DNA of 64,000 nt from Gymnopilus junonius (GCA_015501075.1 JADNYJ010000168.1:18029-82028); one strand, 5' to 3'. Shown: positions 19,550 to 31,295, numbered from the stretch's first letter. The notes: generated from the sequence alone by a model not told the origin. Translations and numbers: made by a program.

Positions 19550-22228
19550 GTCATGTGAAAAGAGCAGCTGAGTCCACATTGAGATGAGTGATTGCTTTTC
19601 GCCAGGAGGATGCACCCCTAAGACTGTTTTGCCAGAACTCTGGGGTCTCAGGCTGAGCATTACCTTTTTCAAGCTCAGACAGATGGCTTTGATACCAAAC
19701 TTCATCCCATTCTGTCCAGTGTCCAAAATTGTAGCCATTTGCTTTCTGATTTTTCCATTGAGCAGGCTTCGGCCACCAAGACTTGTGAACTACTTGGTTA
19801 GGCGCACTTCCTGAAGATCATGTGGGAATCAATTAAATTATCAGAATAGGAATAACAAACCTGTATAGCACATATGAAACCCACAAATGACATCCATCTC
19901 TTCCTCGGTAAGCATATCATCCCAATAGACTGTTTTATCATCAGCCATGAAGTGGCAACCAAGGTGATGTTCAGTGACTGCAGATGATGGGCCAAAGCAG
20001 GCAGAATCAATACCAATGTGTTCCTTCGCAAGGTGGCTAAGGAGACCACCAGTAAGCAGTGCAGCTCGCCCACGTGAAGATGACAGGAGTCAGTGGCAGT
20101 GCTGTATATAGACATCATAGTCGCTCTTGTTGAAAATATACCCCGAAGCATGGATGGGCACAAGATTTCAGTGTGCTTGGAGTCTGATGGAAGGTTGATG
20201 TTGAAGTGGTAGTAATGTAAAGAATGTCATGCCCATTTCCAAGAGGCAGTGGGTGAGTGACATTGAAGAATGTTTTCCAGGACTGACCACAAGGCGGAAC
20301 ACCTTAACTGCGTCTGTAGCAGTTGTCAAAGCAATCGTCCATGGAGCCTGAGGATCAAGTGCAAGGCAGCTTTCCTGAAGAAGGAAAAGGTTGCCAACCT
20401 TCTGGAAGAGAAGCCTCAGAGCTGCAATGTTGAGAGCAATGGGACACTGATGTTTGAGGTCATATATAACAGGCGGTGGACCATTGGTCATTTGGAGACC
20501 CTGAAGAAAGTCAAAACATGACAGGCCAAAGTCTACCAGTGGAGGGTTAGAATCCTTGGCACAAGCCCTACAGTCTTGACAAGATCATTCCACCTTGCCT
20601 TGTCAGGCATAGAGGGGTTTGGAGGAATGGCTATGGGGGGTCGGTAGCCATAGTGAGTGGAAAGATATGCAACAATGTCCACCACTTGGGAAGGAATAAG
20701 GTTCAGTCCATTTTCGTTGTCGCTCAACAGAGGCGCAGGTAATGGAATGACACCTGCATACACTTCGACATGTCGAGCAACAAATTCCTCAGCTTTTTTC
20801 TGCTGAGAATCGGGAGAGTCATCACAAGAATGGGAGGTAGACGAATAGTTTCCGAAGTCAGGGCCAAAGTTGCCATCACTGTCATCATCATCGTTGCTGA
20901 TGCAATCTGGGTCTCCAGGAGTCGCAAAGTATTCACAGAGGTCCCATTCATTCTGGAAAGAGTCATAGCGGGCTTGGGACCCCCTATAAAAAGCAAGATT
21001 GTCTTCGCGTTCCTTTTTGTGCACTCTAGTGGTACAAGGCACATGTCCTCTTCGATGCTCCAATCCCAAACAAAAACTTCTGCAGAAATGGTAGGGTTTT
21101 TCCTTTCTCAACTCAGAGCGCTTCCCTATCCTGCGGCATCTCATTCGCAAGCATTCAATCATTAATGATTTTTCGAGCAGTGAAAAAGGGTTCCCATGGC
21201 TTGGAGGCAATATATGCTTCCCAGGCCTTCTCAAACTCCAATTCTGGAAGAATACTGGACTCAGAGTGGTGAGGAAGGTTGGGTGAAGACAGCAGTTGCT
21301 GCTCTAAGGTGGTAGGGGGCATTGATGGTGGAGATGGGGACCTGTAAATTAAGGTCGTCACATTCTGAAGGTGCTCTGGAGGGGGTTGGATATATGTGAA
21401 AGCGCGGCACCAAGTCTGGCCTTGCTCGACTTCTGACCAGTGGTACCACACAGGTACGTTCTAAACACATAGCCATTTCACTAGGTCAGCACCTTCACCA
21501 CCTTTGTTGGTGAGATCAATGAAGGACCCAGTGTGATGGGTCTGTCTCCAAAATGTGCTCATTATGATATCATAAAGTCTGCTGAGCCACAACTGATCTA
21601 CCTCCTTTTCAGAAGCAAGGAAATTGAACCAGTCTGGGACCTGTAGGGGATCGGGTTCTCCTTCAATGCAGGCAATATAGAACGATAGTAGGCCGATCCA
21701 CACAATGAACCAATCGTGTGCATGGCCAATTCGATAGCGTGCACCACGAGCACTAAAAAACACTTGGTCGAAACCAAGGAGAGAGGGGGGAGGGGGGAGG
21801 AAATATGGTTTGAGCCGAAGAAAGAATTTTTCCCTCAAGATGTGGAGGATAACAATTAAGATGTCTTCCAGATAGCACCATGCTGAGGACTTTGATTGTT
21901 GGAGCTGGTACCCCGTGCCCCAAGGTGTGTCAACTTCGTCAATATTGTTAAGGTAGTCGCAGAGATGGCCAAATGCATATCCTTCGAATGAGGGGACACT
22001 GGGGGTAAAGCTCAGGAATCCAAATGCATCAGTCCACCATTCAGGAGTTTGATGCCACCTGAGAGATGCGGCTCCAACAGCAAATGGATATGAGGGATTC
22101 TGGTTTGGGACAGCAACAGAGCGTGAACAGTTGGGCGAGTAATAGATATCGCCATCACTGATGAAGGCCCTGCCTCGAGAATGGTCTAGAGGTGGGGTTT
22201 GTTGAGGCATATGGTCTTCAATATTCAA
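19550..22228 (-). pseudogene. Decayed member of an agaric multicopy gene family, function unknown
   Basis: A long coding relic read in several frames. Early part: FDQVFFSARGARYRIGHAHD and DWFNFLASEKEVDQLWLSRL. Then, after an in-frame TAG at 21461-21463 (LCV*NVPVWYHWSEVEQGQ), IQPPPEHLQNVTTL and FEKAWEAYIASKPWEPFF. Later SQARYDSFQNEWDLCEYF followed by an acidic patch, VVDIVAYLSTHYGYRP, PPPVIYDLKHQCP and, near 19680-19750, the coding-looking stretch WWPKPAQWKNQKANGY and NFGHWTEWDEVWYQSHL. The overall pattern matches large hypothetical proteins repeated many times in agaric genomes. That is recall of a pattern, not a search result. Frameshifts near 21160 and 21050 also interrupt it. Confidence 0.55.
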
Positions 22229-22384
22229 GATCAGGTTTGGTATGGGGGCCTATTTCAAAAAGTACTCACAAAGTTGACGTTAGGCCATCTTCAAGCTTGA
22301 TGCAATCAAGCGCCGCTGGGCAAGTCACGAACTGAGGGACAAATCACTGCCTAAGGAATGTTAATGAGTTGAAGTTAAGTAGCA

Positions 22385-22473
22385 TGATCTGGACACCCAG
22401 ATCACAACCAAAAGTTTAAAGAGGGTAGATAAGTTCAACTGAGATAGTGTGTTCTGGACACCCAGAACACACT
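22385..22473. repeat. Covarying hairpins H1 and H2 (loop ACAC)
   Basis: H1 (22385-22404): arm TGATCTGG, loop ACAC, arm CCAGATCA, 8 perfect pairs. H2 (22446-22473): arm AGTGTGTTCTGG, loop ACAC, arm CCAGAACACACT, 12 perfect pairs. The two share only the inner CTGG/CCAG and the loop. They lie upstream of the decayed minus-strand gene. Confidence 0.85.
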
Positions 22474-22642
22474 TTGATGATGGAGGTAGGAGTTTGAGAG
22501 AAAACAATAAACAACACATTCATTCGGCTTGGAGCCCCTAACCAAACAATAAACAATGCATTCATTTGGCTTGGAGCCCCTAACCAAACAATCATGTGCT
22601 CAATGATGATAACCACTTTCAGCATCTCCCTCAATCTCTTCT

Positions 22643-22930
22643 AGAGTGTCCTGGGTGTCCAGGACACTCTGCCACATCTTCAGCCCTTCAACTCAAGCAT
22701 GACTTTTCTCAGAGTGTCCTGGGTGCCCAGGACACGCTGCCTCAGATGGTCTCTGCCGTTCAATTCATGTCATTGCCATTGTGGTTGCAACATGCTCTTC
22801 AATTGACTGCTAGGTATGTACTCTTTCCTCAGCCTATTGTCACCCTCTAATTGTCTTTAATGACGGTTGGTAGGTGCTTCTACTCAAACACGGCCTTCTT
22901 CACGGCGTCTTTGGCATCCAGGATACTCTG
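22643..22930. repeat. Covarying hairpins H3, H4 and decayed H5 (loop GTGT/GTGC)
   Basis: H3 (22643-22670): arm AGAGTGTCCTGG, loop GTGT, arm CCAGGACACTCT, 12 perfect pairs. H4 (22710-22739): same arms with one mismatch (CCAGGACACGCT) plus one extra outer pair, loop GTGC. H5 (about 22903-22930) is a worn relative around TTGGCATCCAGG. The loop GTGT is the reverse complement of ACAC in H1/H2, so these lie in the opposite orientation. Confidence 0.8.
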
Positions 22931-23043
22931 CCTCAGTCCATAGTATCTGGCCTTGGCCCTTTACTCCTTGCTGTTACTATCATGGTCGATCAACAATTCA
23001 AATTTTCTCTAGGTATATACATTTTTTCTGCCTACATCACTAT

Positions 23044-26025
23044 CTAATTGTCTGTCATGATGGTTGGTAAAGTTATTGCGGGTTTCACTTGAAGATCGAC
23101 TTTAGTGCTGTCGCTCAGGCCAGCATACCAAGTAGCATCATAGAAGTTCGCAGGCAATCCTGGGATCGCCCTCGAATGGCTAATGAGCCCCCCCATCCTC
23201 ATATGCTGCCTAGCTGGATTCCCTGGTATAGGGTTGCCAAGCCCATTCTTCTTGTTCGTATCATGGTCGATAATTTCCAGGTATGGAATCAATGCAGCAC
23301 TGCACCATTGTCAGATCCTGATTGTGTATTTGCGTTCTTCAAGTCCACTCTCATTGGAAGACATCCCCTCCGGGGTCAGCATGCTAGCCACTTGGTACAA
23401 GGACTCCCAAGCAGGGTCCTTTCCCCCCTTCTGATTGTCCTTGGCAGTATTGACTCGATCATTCACCAACTACGATTGCATAAGTCCTCTGAAATGTAGA
23501 AGATCAAAAAGTAAACCCACCCCACGGTGTCATGTGTCTTGGCGCGTCATCTTGTTCTTGCTTGCATCCTTCTTTTCCACCCATTCGCGAGTTTGCACCT
23601 CATCTTCTCCCTCTTTCAGTTTCGCTTCCTTCACCAGTGCCTTGAGGGTCATGAAATGTTGTTTAACAGTGGAGTAAGCGATTAGTCTGTTCTCAGGCTG
23701 AATGTTATGCATCAACAAGAAGGACTGCATGAACTGGTTGGCCAACTCCTCATTCCACAGATGGCTGTACTTGACTTCAAAGCAGAAACTCATTGGAGCC
23801 AGGCTTGGACGAATGACTGGATTGTCGTCAATTGCATATTTTTCGATGACACTGAGAAGCGGCAATTCGACACCTCAGATCATCTTATCCTTCTTGATTC
23901 CAATAAGTGGATTCATGTGGAGCCAAACTGCTTTCTAAATGAATGTTTATGGTGCATTAGCCCACGTTAAGTTTCAAATAAGCCCATGAACTTACTCCAA
24001 TTATCTTAGATTGAGCATTACATGTTTTTGAAGCTGGTTGCTTCACAAGTGCTGAAGTGTGTCTCCATAGTTTGGCTGGTGTGCTTGGCAATGCACCTGT
24101 GTTCACTAAGACAGAAAGTACTGTCTTCATAATTGCCTCAACTTGCGCAATGTTGACATTCCTGCTAGGAATCTGTCCTCCAAGACCGTTGAGGGTAGAC
24201 TGGGTGGCAGGCTGCTTATTGTTGTCATATACTACTTTCAGCTGAGGGCCAGCCCCACCCCATGGACGTTTGAAATGATATGGTGGTGGGACACGAGAAG
24301 ACCCTTTGTTGTCCTTTCAAAGCATCAGTATGGTTATGGGGTTAGGAGTGGCAAGCCTCACCTCATCGTCGGAGTCGTTGGATATGACACTGTCGAAGTC
24401 TTCCCCTGAGCTTTCATCGGCAACAGGAGCACAAACTTTGGCTTTGCCTTTAAGAAGGCCACGTGGACTATTGTCCATCACTACATCGTCATTGACCTGC
24501 TGATGCTGGTCAGATGCTAGAAGGGGTTGTGGTGCCACTGTGATATCTTTGGTGCTAGGAGTGGAAGGCAGGCCATTATCTCTAGGAAGGCCCTGTGGGT
24601 TATTGCTCATCTCCACACTCATAGTGTTTTGTTGGTCAATCAATGGGGTGGCAGTAGATACAGCTTGTAGTACCGCGGTGGTGTGCTCTATAACAGGAGC
24701 AGAAGGCCGGTCTTGTGGATGATTGTTCATCTCTATGTCACCCCCTTTCCGCTGATCATGGCTGAATACCTGAGGATAATGTCTGCCACTTGATGGGATG
24801 ACACCCTCTGTAGTAGGAATGGGAGATGGCAGTTCTAGATTGGTCAATGTGAGAGTTTGAGTCTTAAATATCTTGGAATATGAATTCTCAAATACCTGGT
24901 GGTCCATTTACAGCAGTGCACACAGGTTCTTCAAGCTGTCTCTGTTGCCCTTCTAACACGTTCAGCTTCTCCTGGTATTCGTGATTTCGCTTCTCTTGTA
25001 ATCCTTGGCATTCCAGATGTTCCCTCTCGAGCTGTGCTTCTGTCACTTTCAACCTGTTGACATTTTCCTCGTTTACCCGATGTTCATGAATTCGCTTCTC
25101 CTCTATCTCCTTGCATTCCTTGCGTTCCCTATCGAGCTGTACTTCTGTCATTTTCAACTTAGCGGCATGATCTTGGTTTGTCACCTCCAAGGCTAATAAT
25201 CGCTCCAAGACCGCATTGACCTTGTCCTGATGTTTGTTCATCTGTCATATGGTAAGTCTGGTATAGTCATTGAGCAATAGTTTAACTACTCACTTGCTCC
25301 TTCATCTGCTCAATTTGTTTGTCCTTCATCTCCAGCATCTGTCTCATGGTAAAATCACTTTGCTCAATGACTCGTGTTTTGGCCTATCACAGAGGTGAGC
25401 TTCATTAATCCAACAAGAATGGTCGACTTACGTATTCCATGTCTTGTAGATCAATCATAGATTTGTTGTGGTGCCGCTTGGTTAGCGTGTCCACTGGAAC
25501 TTCCTTGTCAGGTCTGAGCTGCCTTCAGATTGATATCACTTGCTTTGTCGCTTTTGGTTTAAACGTGAATCCAAATGGCTTAGGTAGCTGAGCTTCCTGG
25601 TCAGGTAGCCCTTGTGGCTCGGTGTTTTCATGAGGGCTGTCATCCAGTTGCTGTTGTGGAAGCGGCAGGTGCATATTGGAATTTTGCGAAACAGTTTCGA
25701 TATCCAGGAGAGGGTCTAGTTGACTCGGGGTTACATCGAGGTTCATGTCATTCAGATGCTGTAACACCTGTTGTTGCTCACTTCATGATGCGATGAATGC
25801 CTCCTGATCTAGCATAGACTGGTTTGGGTTGGTGGCCATACTTTCATTGACGGCCATGGCAGTTTCCATAGGCTCTCCAAGTGGAAACACGCCTGTGATA
25901 GCCTGGCTTATTCCAGTGCTGGAGGGTCCTGATGGCCTTGGATCCATGACAAAGGGAATGGCACTTGAAACAGCTCTAAAGGATGGGTAGTCACAGGTAT
26001 ACTTTGGAGCTTTGTTGCATGGCAC
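23044..26025 (-). pseudogene. Coiled-coil protein of an agaric multicopy family, interrupted
   Basis: Minus-strand exons join well. 26025-25783 is followed in the same frame, across a TGA at 25783-25785, by SEQQQVLQHLNDMNLD and FTFKPKATKQ. Then come VPVDTLTKRHHNKSMIDLQD and (donor gtaagt, acceptor gatag) AKTRVIEQSDFTMRQMLEM, KDKQIEQMKEQ and a long charged coiled coil from 25241 to 24890 built on two similar units (LKMTEVQLDRERKECKEIEE and LKVTEAQLEREHLECQGLQE). Downstream: KRPWGGAGPQLKVVYDN, IAQVEAIMKTVLSVLVNTG and SFCFEVKYSHLWNEELANQF. Near 23100 the terminal block is GLPANFYDATWYAGL. The first exon was not found. The pattern resembles hypothetical proteins common in agaric repeat islands. 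Function unknown. Confidence 0.5.
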
Positions 26026-26638
26026 CGGGCCGGTTCAAATAACTAGACAAATGATGAATATGCACTGTGTCAAATTCATCCATTGGAATGTCTGTGTTGG
26101 GTTGAGATTGCATATTGAAGTCGAGAAAGTTAAACATGGCGAATCGCTTGTGGGGTCCTTTTAGGTCAAAGAATTTATTGAAAGTTGTTGATTATTGTCC
26201 AGGGAGTCGATGCGATGCCCATGCAGGTATATACTTATTGAGGATTTTGGAATGTACCTAGTTCACTTCAAACGTGCAGGTATAATAACTAACCTCCATT
26301 CTACTTCATTCGCCAAATTCTGATTTCTATTGACTCAATTATTGTGGCAATTATATTGTGGAGCAGCTCAAAATTTAATACATTGCAATCCCTTTTCTTG
26401 AGCTTTGAAAACTGGCATGCACAATAGCTGAGCTCCATTCACCGGTATTTTCAAACAGGGTCCTCTGCTATGGGTCTCTACTATGGCAACTTTATTGTCA
26501 AGGGCTAGCAATCTAATAAACCCATTTCATTCAAATACAGGCTCACGATGAAACTTCTAAGAGATCTCAAACTCGAAGGTCCAATAACAACTCTTAACAT
26601 CATAACATCTACTCCCTGAAACAGTGACTCATGCTGTC

Positions 26639-27218
26639 ATGCCACACAAGAAGCCTATCCACCAGTCTCCAAAAGTAAGTACAACAACAGAGTGTCAATA
26701 CCATCATAACTCACAGTTATTAGGCAAAACATTATGCCTATACCGGCTGCCTTTTCTGTTACGACATTGAAAAACCATTTTTCTCTCCTTTCATTGCTTG
26801 GGATGACAACAGGACCTCACTGCTTCGACAAACACATCAGATTTTCAAAGATCGAGTTGTAAATGCCAAGATCTACAACTTCACCATCTATCTCTGGGAA
26901 GGCTGCAAATCTCATCCCTTCCAGATATCATGTAAGAAACCAGTGATCGGGTTGGAGAGGAATGCAGTGCTGAGAAAGCTAGGGGTGCAGTGGAGGGGCA
27001 ACCTCTATGTCTTGCGGATTGGAAAGCGTAATCCTCTGTATCCTGTTGACATGCGAGGTAAGGATGCCAAATGGGTATCTCATGCAGTTAAAAAGTAAGC
27101 ACTGGCATTATTTACTACATTTTTGAAGGCTTACCAGCTGCGGTCCAGGTTTCTTGCAGAGGTTGAACAAGCTTTGCTTGAAGATGCACCAACAGAATTC
27201 CATTTCCGCAGATGGTGA
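26639..27218 (+). CDS. Uncharacterised small protein, intact three-exon gene (158 aa)
   Basis: ATG 26639 and exons 26639-26674, 26724-27094 and 27149-27218 (introns gtaagt..ttag and gtaagc..ccag) give an open frame of 158 aa ending at TGA 27216-27218. Visible pieces: MPHKKPIHQSPK, HYAYTGCLFCYDI, AWDDNRTSLLRQTHQIFKD, FTIYLWEGCKSHPFQISC, WRGNLYVLRIGKRNP, YPVDMRGKDAKWVSHAVKKF and APTEFHFRRW. No signal peptide or obvious fold signature. The pattern fits a lineage-specific agaric family often found near transposons, which is recall and not a search. It is unusual here because every neighbour is broken while this gene splices cleanly. Confidence 0.6.
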
Positions 27219-27368
27219 TGGATGGGATGTTTCGATGACTTGCAGACCTTGATGGTCACTTTAGTAGCTTTCTTATATCAATATCCTAGCATGCAATCAG
27301 AGTTTGAGAAAAAAGACAATAATTCAAGCAATAGGAAGCAGACAGAGGACTTGAATCCGAGAGATCGA

Positions 27369-27616
27369 TCCTCTGGACACCCAGAGGACAAGCGTAGAAA
27401 CCAATGCCTGCATTTGAGTCTTGAGAATGTCTGGACGGTGAGCGTGTTGGTATTTGGTTATGAAGAGAGAACCAAACATGCACAACGACATGAGTCGAAC
27501 TGATCGATCACTGACAACTACTTGTTATCTCTTGCTCACCACATCAGGTGTGTTCTGGGTGTCCAGACCACACTATTGGTGCTGGGGTTGTACTGTGGGT
27601 GTCCAGGGCACAACCC
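27369..27616. repeat. Covarying hairpins H6, H7 and H8
   Basis: H6 (27369-27388): arm TCCTCTGG, loop ACAC, arm CCAGAGGA, 8 perfect pairs. H7 (27548-27573): arm GTGTGTTCTGG, loop GTGT, arm CCAGACCACAC, 10 of 11 pairs. H8 (27585-27616): outer pairs GGGTTGT/ACAACCC intact and the inner left arm partly decayed (ACTGTGG against CCAGGGC), loop GTGT. H7 and H8 are only 11 bases apart. Confidence 0.75.
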
Positions 27617-27829
27617 AGAGCATGATATTGCAGCTCAACTAATCAGATTTATTATTTCCTCTGCGATCAATGTAGATCTTTGACCCGCATGTCTGTATGC
27701 TAGGTACTCTGGTCCTTGCTTATAGAGGTATGTACCATTATGTAGTGATTATAAATGTGCTAAGATGTTCTATAGAACATATCTGACAGCTATATGTCCT
27801 GGGTATCACTACTTGGAACCTGAAGCCAC

Positions 27830-28616
27830 CTTTATAATCTTTAAAAGTGAGTACCGAAACAATGACTTTACAGTTAAACTTACTTTGTCTATTTTCTTTG
27901 TAGCTGATGCAGTTTTTGCACGACGGGCAGCCTCTGAGGTGTACTTGAGGTGGAGCTTCAACATGTCATGCACCGGCCAGTAATTCTTGTAGTTGTCTAA
28001 GATATGGTACTCCTTCCTGACTTCCTCACAGATTTCCTTCACAAGTTTCTTGTCCTGTTTGCTATAGCTTTTCGATAGGTCCAGGCACTTTTTCTTGGCC
28101 TTTTCGTGTACAAAGTCCTTGTACAATTCAATAAGTAAGTTACGAGATGCATGATCAAACAGGTACTCACTACCACTGTTTCATAGGTTTTTTCACTCCA
28201 TGCCAGCACTTCTTGCAAACTGTAGCCCCCTGACCCAGGATGCCCAGCCTCGCCTTTAGGCTTGGGGATTAGTTTAATGATTTCACCCTCAGATTCTTCG
28301 TCTTCCTCATCTTCAGATTGAGAGTCAGTGGAGTTGACATCCATCTCTTCACTGAATGAAACACTTTTTGGTGTAGGAGCCCTTCCTTGCATTGCATTGT
28401 GCTGGATGGTTTCCGGAGTTGCAAACGATCGCAATGCTGATAAGTGCAAGGAGTCTGGGGTTTCAGAGTGCTCATGAATTGCGGATCACCTCCTTGGCTT
28501 GACAATAAGGGAGGAGAAGTCCATTCTTCATGTGATCTTTGGCCGGTGAGGGAATGACCTTGGTGAGAAGACTGTTCTGCAGGTGATGAGCAGCTTATGT
28601 CGTGCGATGTGTGCAT
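27830..28616 (-). pseudogene. Uncharacterised agaric-type gene with frameshift
   Basis: Two main coding blocks on the minus strand. The first (from about 28616) runs to GGDPQFMST, then needs a one-base shift near 28455 to continue as SLHLSALRSFATPETIQHN, a Ser/Asp/Glu-rich linker (DSQSEDEEDEESEGEI) and KLIPKPKGEAGHPGSGGYSL with EVLAWSEKTYETVV. After an intron at about 28180-28130 comes KKCLDLSKSYSKQDKKLVKE, ICEEVRKEYHILDNYKNYWP and VHDMLKLHLKYTSEAARRAK. Basic, helix-rich C-terminus. Function unknown; possibly a transposon passenger or a lineage-specific gene family. Confidence 0.5.
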
Positions 28617-29079
28617 CCATGGTATGTAGTTTTGGGTTGAGTATCACTTGATTTGTCCCTCATTTATATTTTTCCTAGGCATATTCCATACCTTGTATCC
28701 TTTTTTTTACCCTTACTACCTTGTGGTTCCTAATGACTACATAATCACAGCTTTGCATTCTTCCTTTGCCCCGTTGGTAACTCAATATTACCATTCCCAA
28801 ATGGGGTATGTGTCTAAGCGGGTTAAAGCATTTCAAGCAGTCTGATCGATTGTGTCATCATGGTCATCCAGACAATTAGCTTTACTTTCACAAAAGGCGC
28901 TCCTCACATAAGTATGTTGCATATCAGCATGAACCTCCCAAAATCACTCTCCACCACCTCACATTACTCATGCTCATCACTCTATTGCTCAAAGGCTTCA
29001 AATATTTCTTAAAGGCCACCCCATAGCAATGTGAGTAAATACACCTCTTCTCTTCAAGTGCTATATAACCGAAAATGTA

Positions 29080-30345
29080 GGTTTATGTGAAATATGCAAG
29101 GTTTTCGGGCCTTAAAGGGCCTATAAACTGCTTGTCATTCAATCGTGATGGAGCGCTGCTGGCCAGTGGTGGTAAGATGCCCTCGATCAGATATTGTGAC
29201 ATGTAGACTAATGTAAAGTCCATAGGCGATGACAAAACTGTTCATATTTGGGATGTTTCAACTAAAAAGTGCAAGGAGGTTCTTGAGGACCCTGGTCAAT
29301 GATGGGCCAGGTTACCTGTTTGGTCTGGCTTGGGGGTAAAGTCAAGGAAGATATGCAGCAACTTGCTTTTGGGACAGGGCGCAGCTTCCTTATTATCTTC
29401 TGCCAGAACTGTACTAATGTAAGCAATTATTTTCCATGCTTTGGAAAATGTACTGACCTCCGACACAGACTGCAATGGTAGAGATTGCTACTATGCAAGT
29501 ATTCGCCCCCAGTGATCCTGTTGAGGCAGTAGACTATGATATCCAGACATCACATTTGGCTGTCAGTAGTCACCATGGCAATGTTACCCTCTAAGAGGTG
29601 GGAAGAAATGGTGAGATATTTTCACAGATAATGTGGCAGCAACTTACAAGGACATAGGGACAATGCTACGGTTTTGGGCCTCCAATGTGGAGAGCGACGG
29701 AAATGCCTACATAGCCAGTTCCATCTGCTTTTATGACTCGGGATGTAAACTTTTGATTTTCATCCTCAAAACTGGCGAAATGTGAGAGGACACTTTGAAT
29801 GAAGTGACATTGATACTTATTATTTTTTCAACTTTGGCAGGATTTGTCAAGATGTCAAATCTGGGAAGGAGGACTGGCATAAGGTCTTAAAGTCTGGAGT
29901 GTAAGTATGACCTTCTGAGATCATATTCCAATACCGACCCTCTTATGAAGTGGGCATGCCAGCATCAGCCTGGATGGGCAATTGCTTCTCATAGAAAACC
30001 TTGCGAGGGGATTTGATCTCTACCACCTACCATGCTCATCGCCATCGCATAGCTTTTCCATCCTTACAAACAAAAGATGCATCAAGGACGGTGTTTTTGC
30101 TGAGGGATCATCGGTTGTGGTCTGTGGTAGCAACCACGGTGAAATTTACACATTTTCCTTATCCTCTCTTGAACCGAAACAGGTATTGAAGCAGGGCGGT
30201 AAGAATACTGAAGTACAAACTGTATGCATAAGTGACTGTTTAATCAAAAGGCCTGATATTGACTTGTATTAGACAATATCCAACAAGGATTGCCATCTCA
30301 TAGCCAGCAGTAGTTCACTTGAATGTTCCGATATCATTATATGGG
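29080..30345 (+). pseudogene. Decayed WD40-repeat protein gene
   Basis: Fragments in successive exons show WD40 features: KGPINCLSFNRDGALLASGG, DDKTVHIWDVSTKKCKEVLE (typical GD..VxIWD), GQVTCLVWLGGKVKED, then SISLDGQLLLIENLARGFDL, RCIKDGVFAEGSSVVVCGSN and HGEIYTFSLSSLEPKQVLKQ. Stops and frame changes occur between them (for example TAA at about 29594), so no full product is possible. The arrangement matches the WD40 family that is highly repeated in agaric repeat islands (recall). A separate WD40 scrap lies at 51285-51400. Confidence 0.55.
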
Positions 30346-30838
30346 AAAAGCTGTGAGCTTGCTCTTTAGTATGGAGAACTGTCCTCACATTCACCAGTCT
30401 ATGCGTTCCAGGAAGCAGGCCGACAATGACAAAGGCCACGGAACAATCATTATGGTTCTGAACTTCCTTACGATTCTTACCATTGCATATTGGTCCTCAG
30501 GAGTCTGGCTACCACATACATTGAAGGTCCATACCATAAAATGAGAGCTTTTTTTGGCTAAATATTGAACAAGATGGCCAAAGTGCCTAATCGCTATGAA
30601 TGCCACTGCGATCAGCACAACACACTGCAGGTTCACATCAGCAATGCTGGATATTCAACATGGGATCCAAGCAGTACACAGGTTCATGTTGGCATTACTG
30701 ATGAGGATGATGAAGACGAAGAGATGGATGAGGATGGGGAGTGGAACAGTTGGATAGTTTGGATACACTTTGAAAACTTATGTCAACCAATCATGAATGC
30801 AAATAAATATTGATCTGAGGAAACTAATTGAAGCCAGG

Positions 30839-31295
30839 ATATTATCTGGACACCCAGATAACATTAGTGTACAAAGCGGCTTATATCAAAATGCTGAGAA
30901 GTCGAGAGATCTAGAGCGGGTATGATTACATGCGCTAAATGTGACCAGTAATACAAGCTTTGATCAAGTGATCTGGACTTCGATGTGACATCAAATCTTC
31001 ACTCACAACTGCTCCAACCCACTCCTCGCTCAAGTGCTCAATGTTGTTCTGGGCACCCAGAACAACATTGTACTTTGTGTTGCCTTTGAAACATTGTATG
31101 GGAAGCCTGGGTGTCCAGGCTTCCTTTTTTGTCCCTATTTGTTGAGTGAACTAGGGTTACAAGTATGACAAGGTCTCCATGGTAAGTGTATTATTTATTG
31201 TTCGAGTCAGCGTGATGCTTACTTTAAGAGGCTACAGGACTTCAATATACTTCCCACCTTTCTCTGCCATCCCTTACATGCTCTGGGTGTCCAGA
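30839..31295. repeat. Covarying hairpins H9, H10, H11 and decayed H12
   Basis: H9 (30839-30864): arm ATATTATCTGG, loop ACAC, arm CCAGATAACAT, 10 of 11 pairs, the mismatch being A opposite C. H10 (31039-31070): arm CAATGTTGTTCTGG, loop GCAC, arm CCAGAACAACATTG, 14 perfect pairs. H11 (31101-31124): arm GGAAGCCTGG, loop GTGT, arm CCAGGCTTCC, 10 perfect pairs. H12 (31282-31295): only TCTGG/CCAGA remain, loop GTGT. Confidence 0.8.

Noticed and set aside
28855..28885. Possible hairpin around tggtcatccag
   Set aside because: Only the four inner bases pair; outer arms are not complementary.
22385..31295. CRISPR-like or Helitron-end interpretation of the hairpins
   Set aside because: There is no regular repeat-spacer array, and many copies with the same loop in 9 kb without consistent CTRR ends do not fit Helitron termini.
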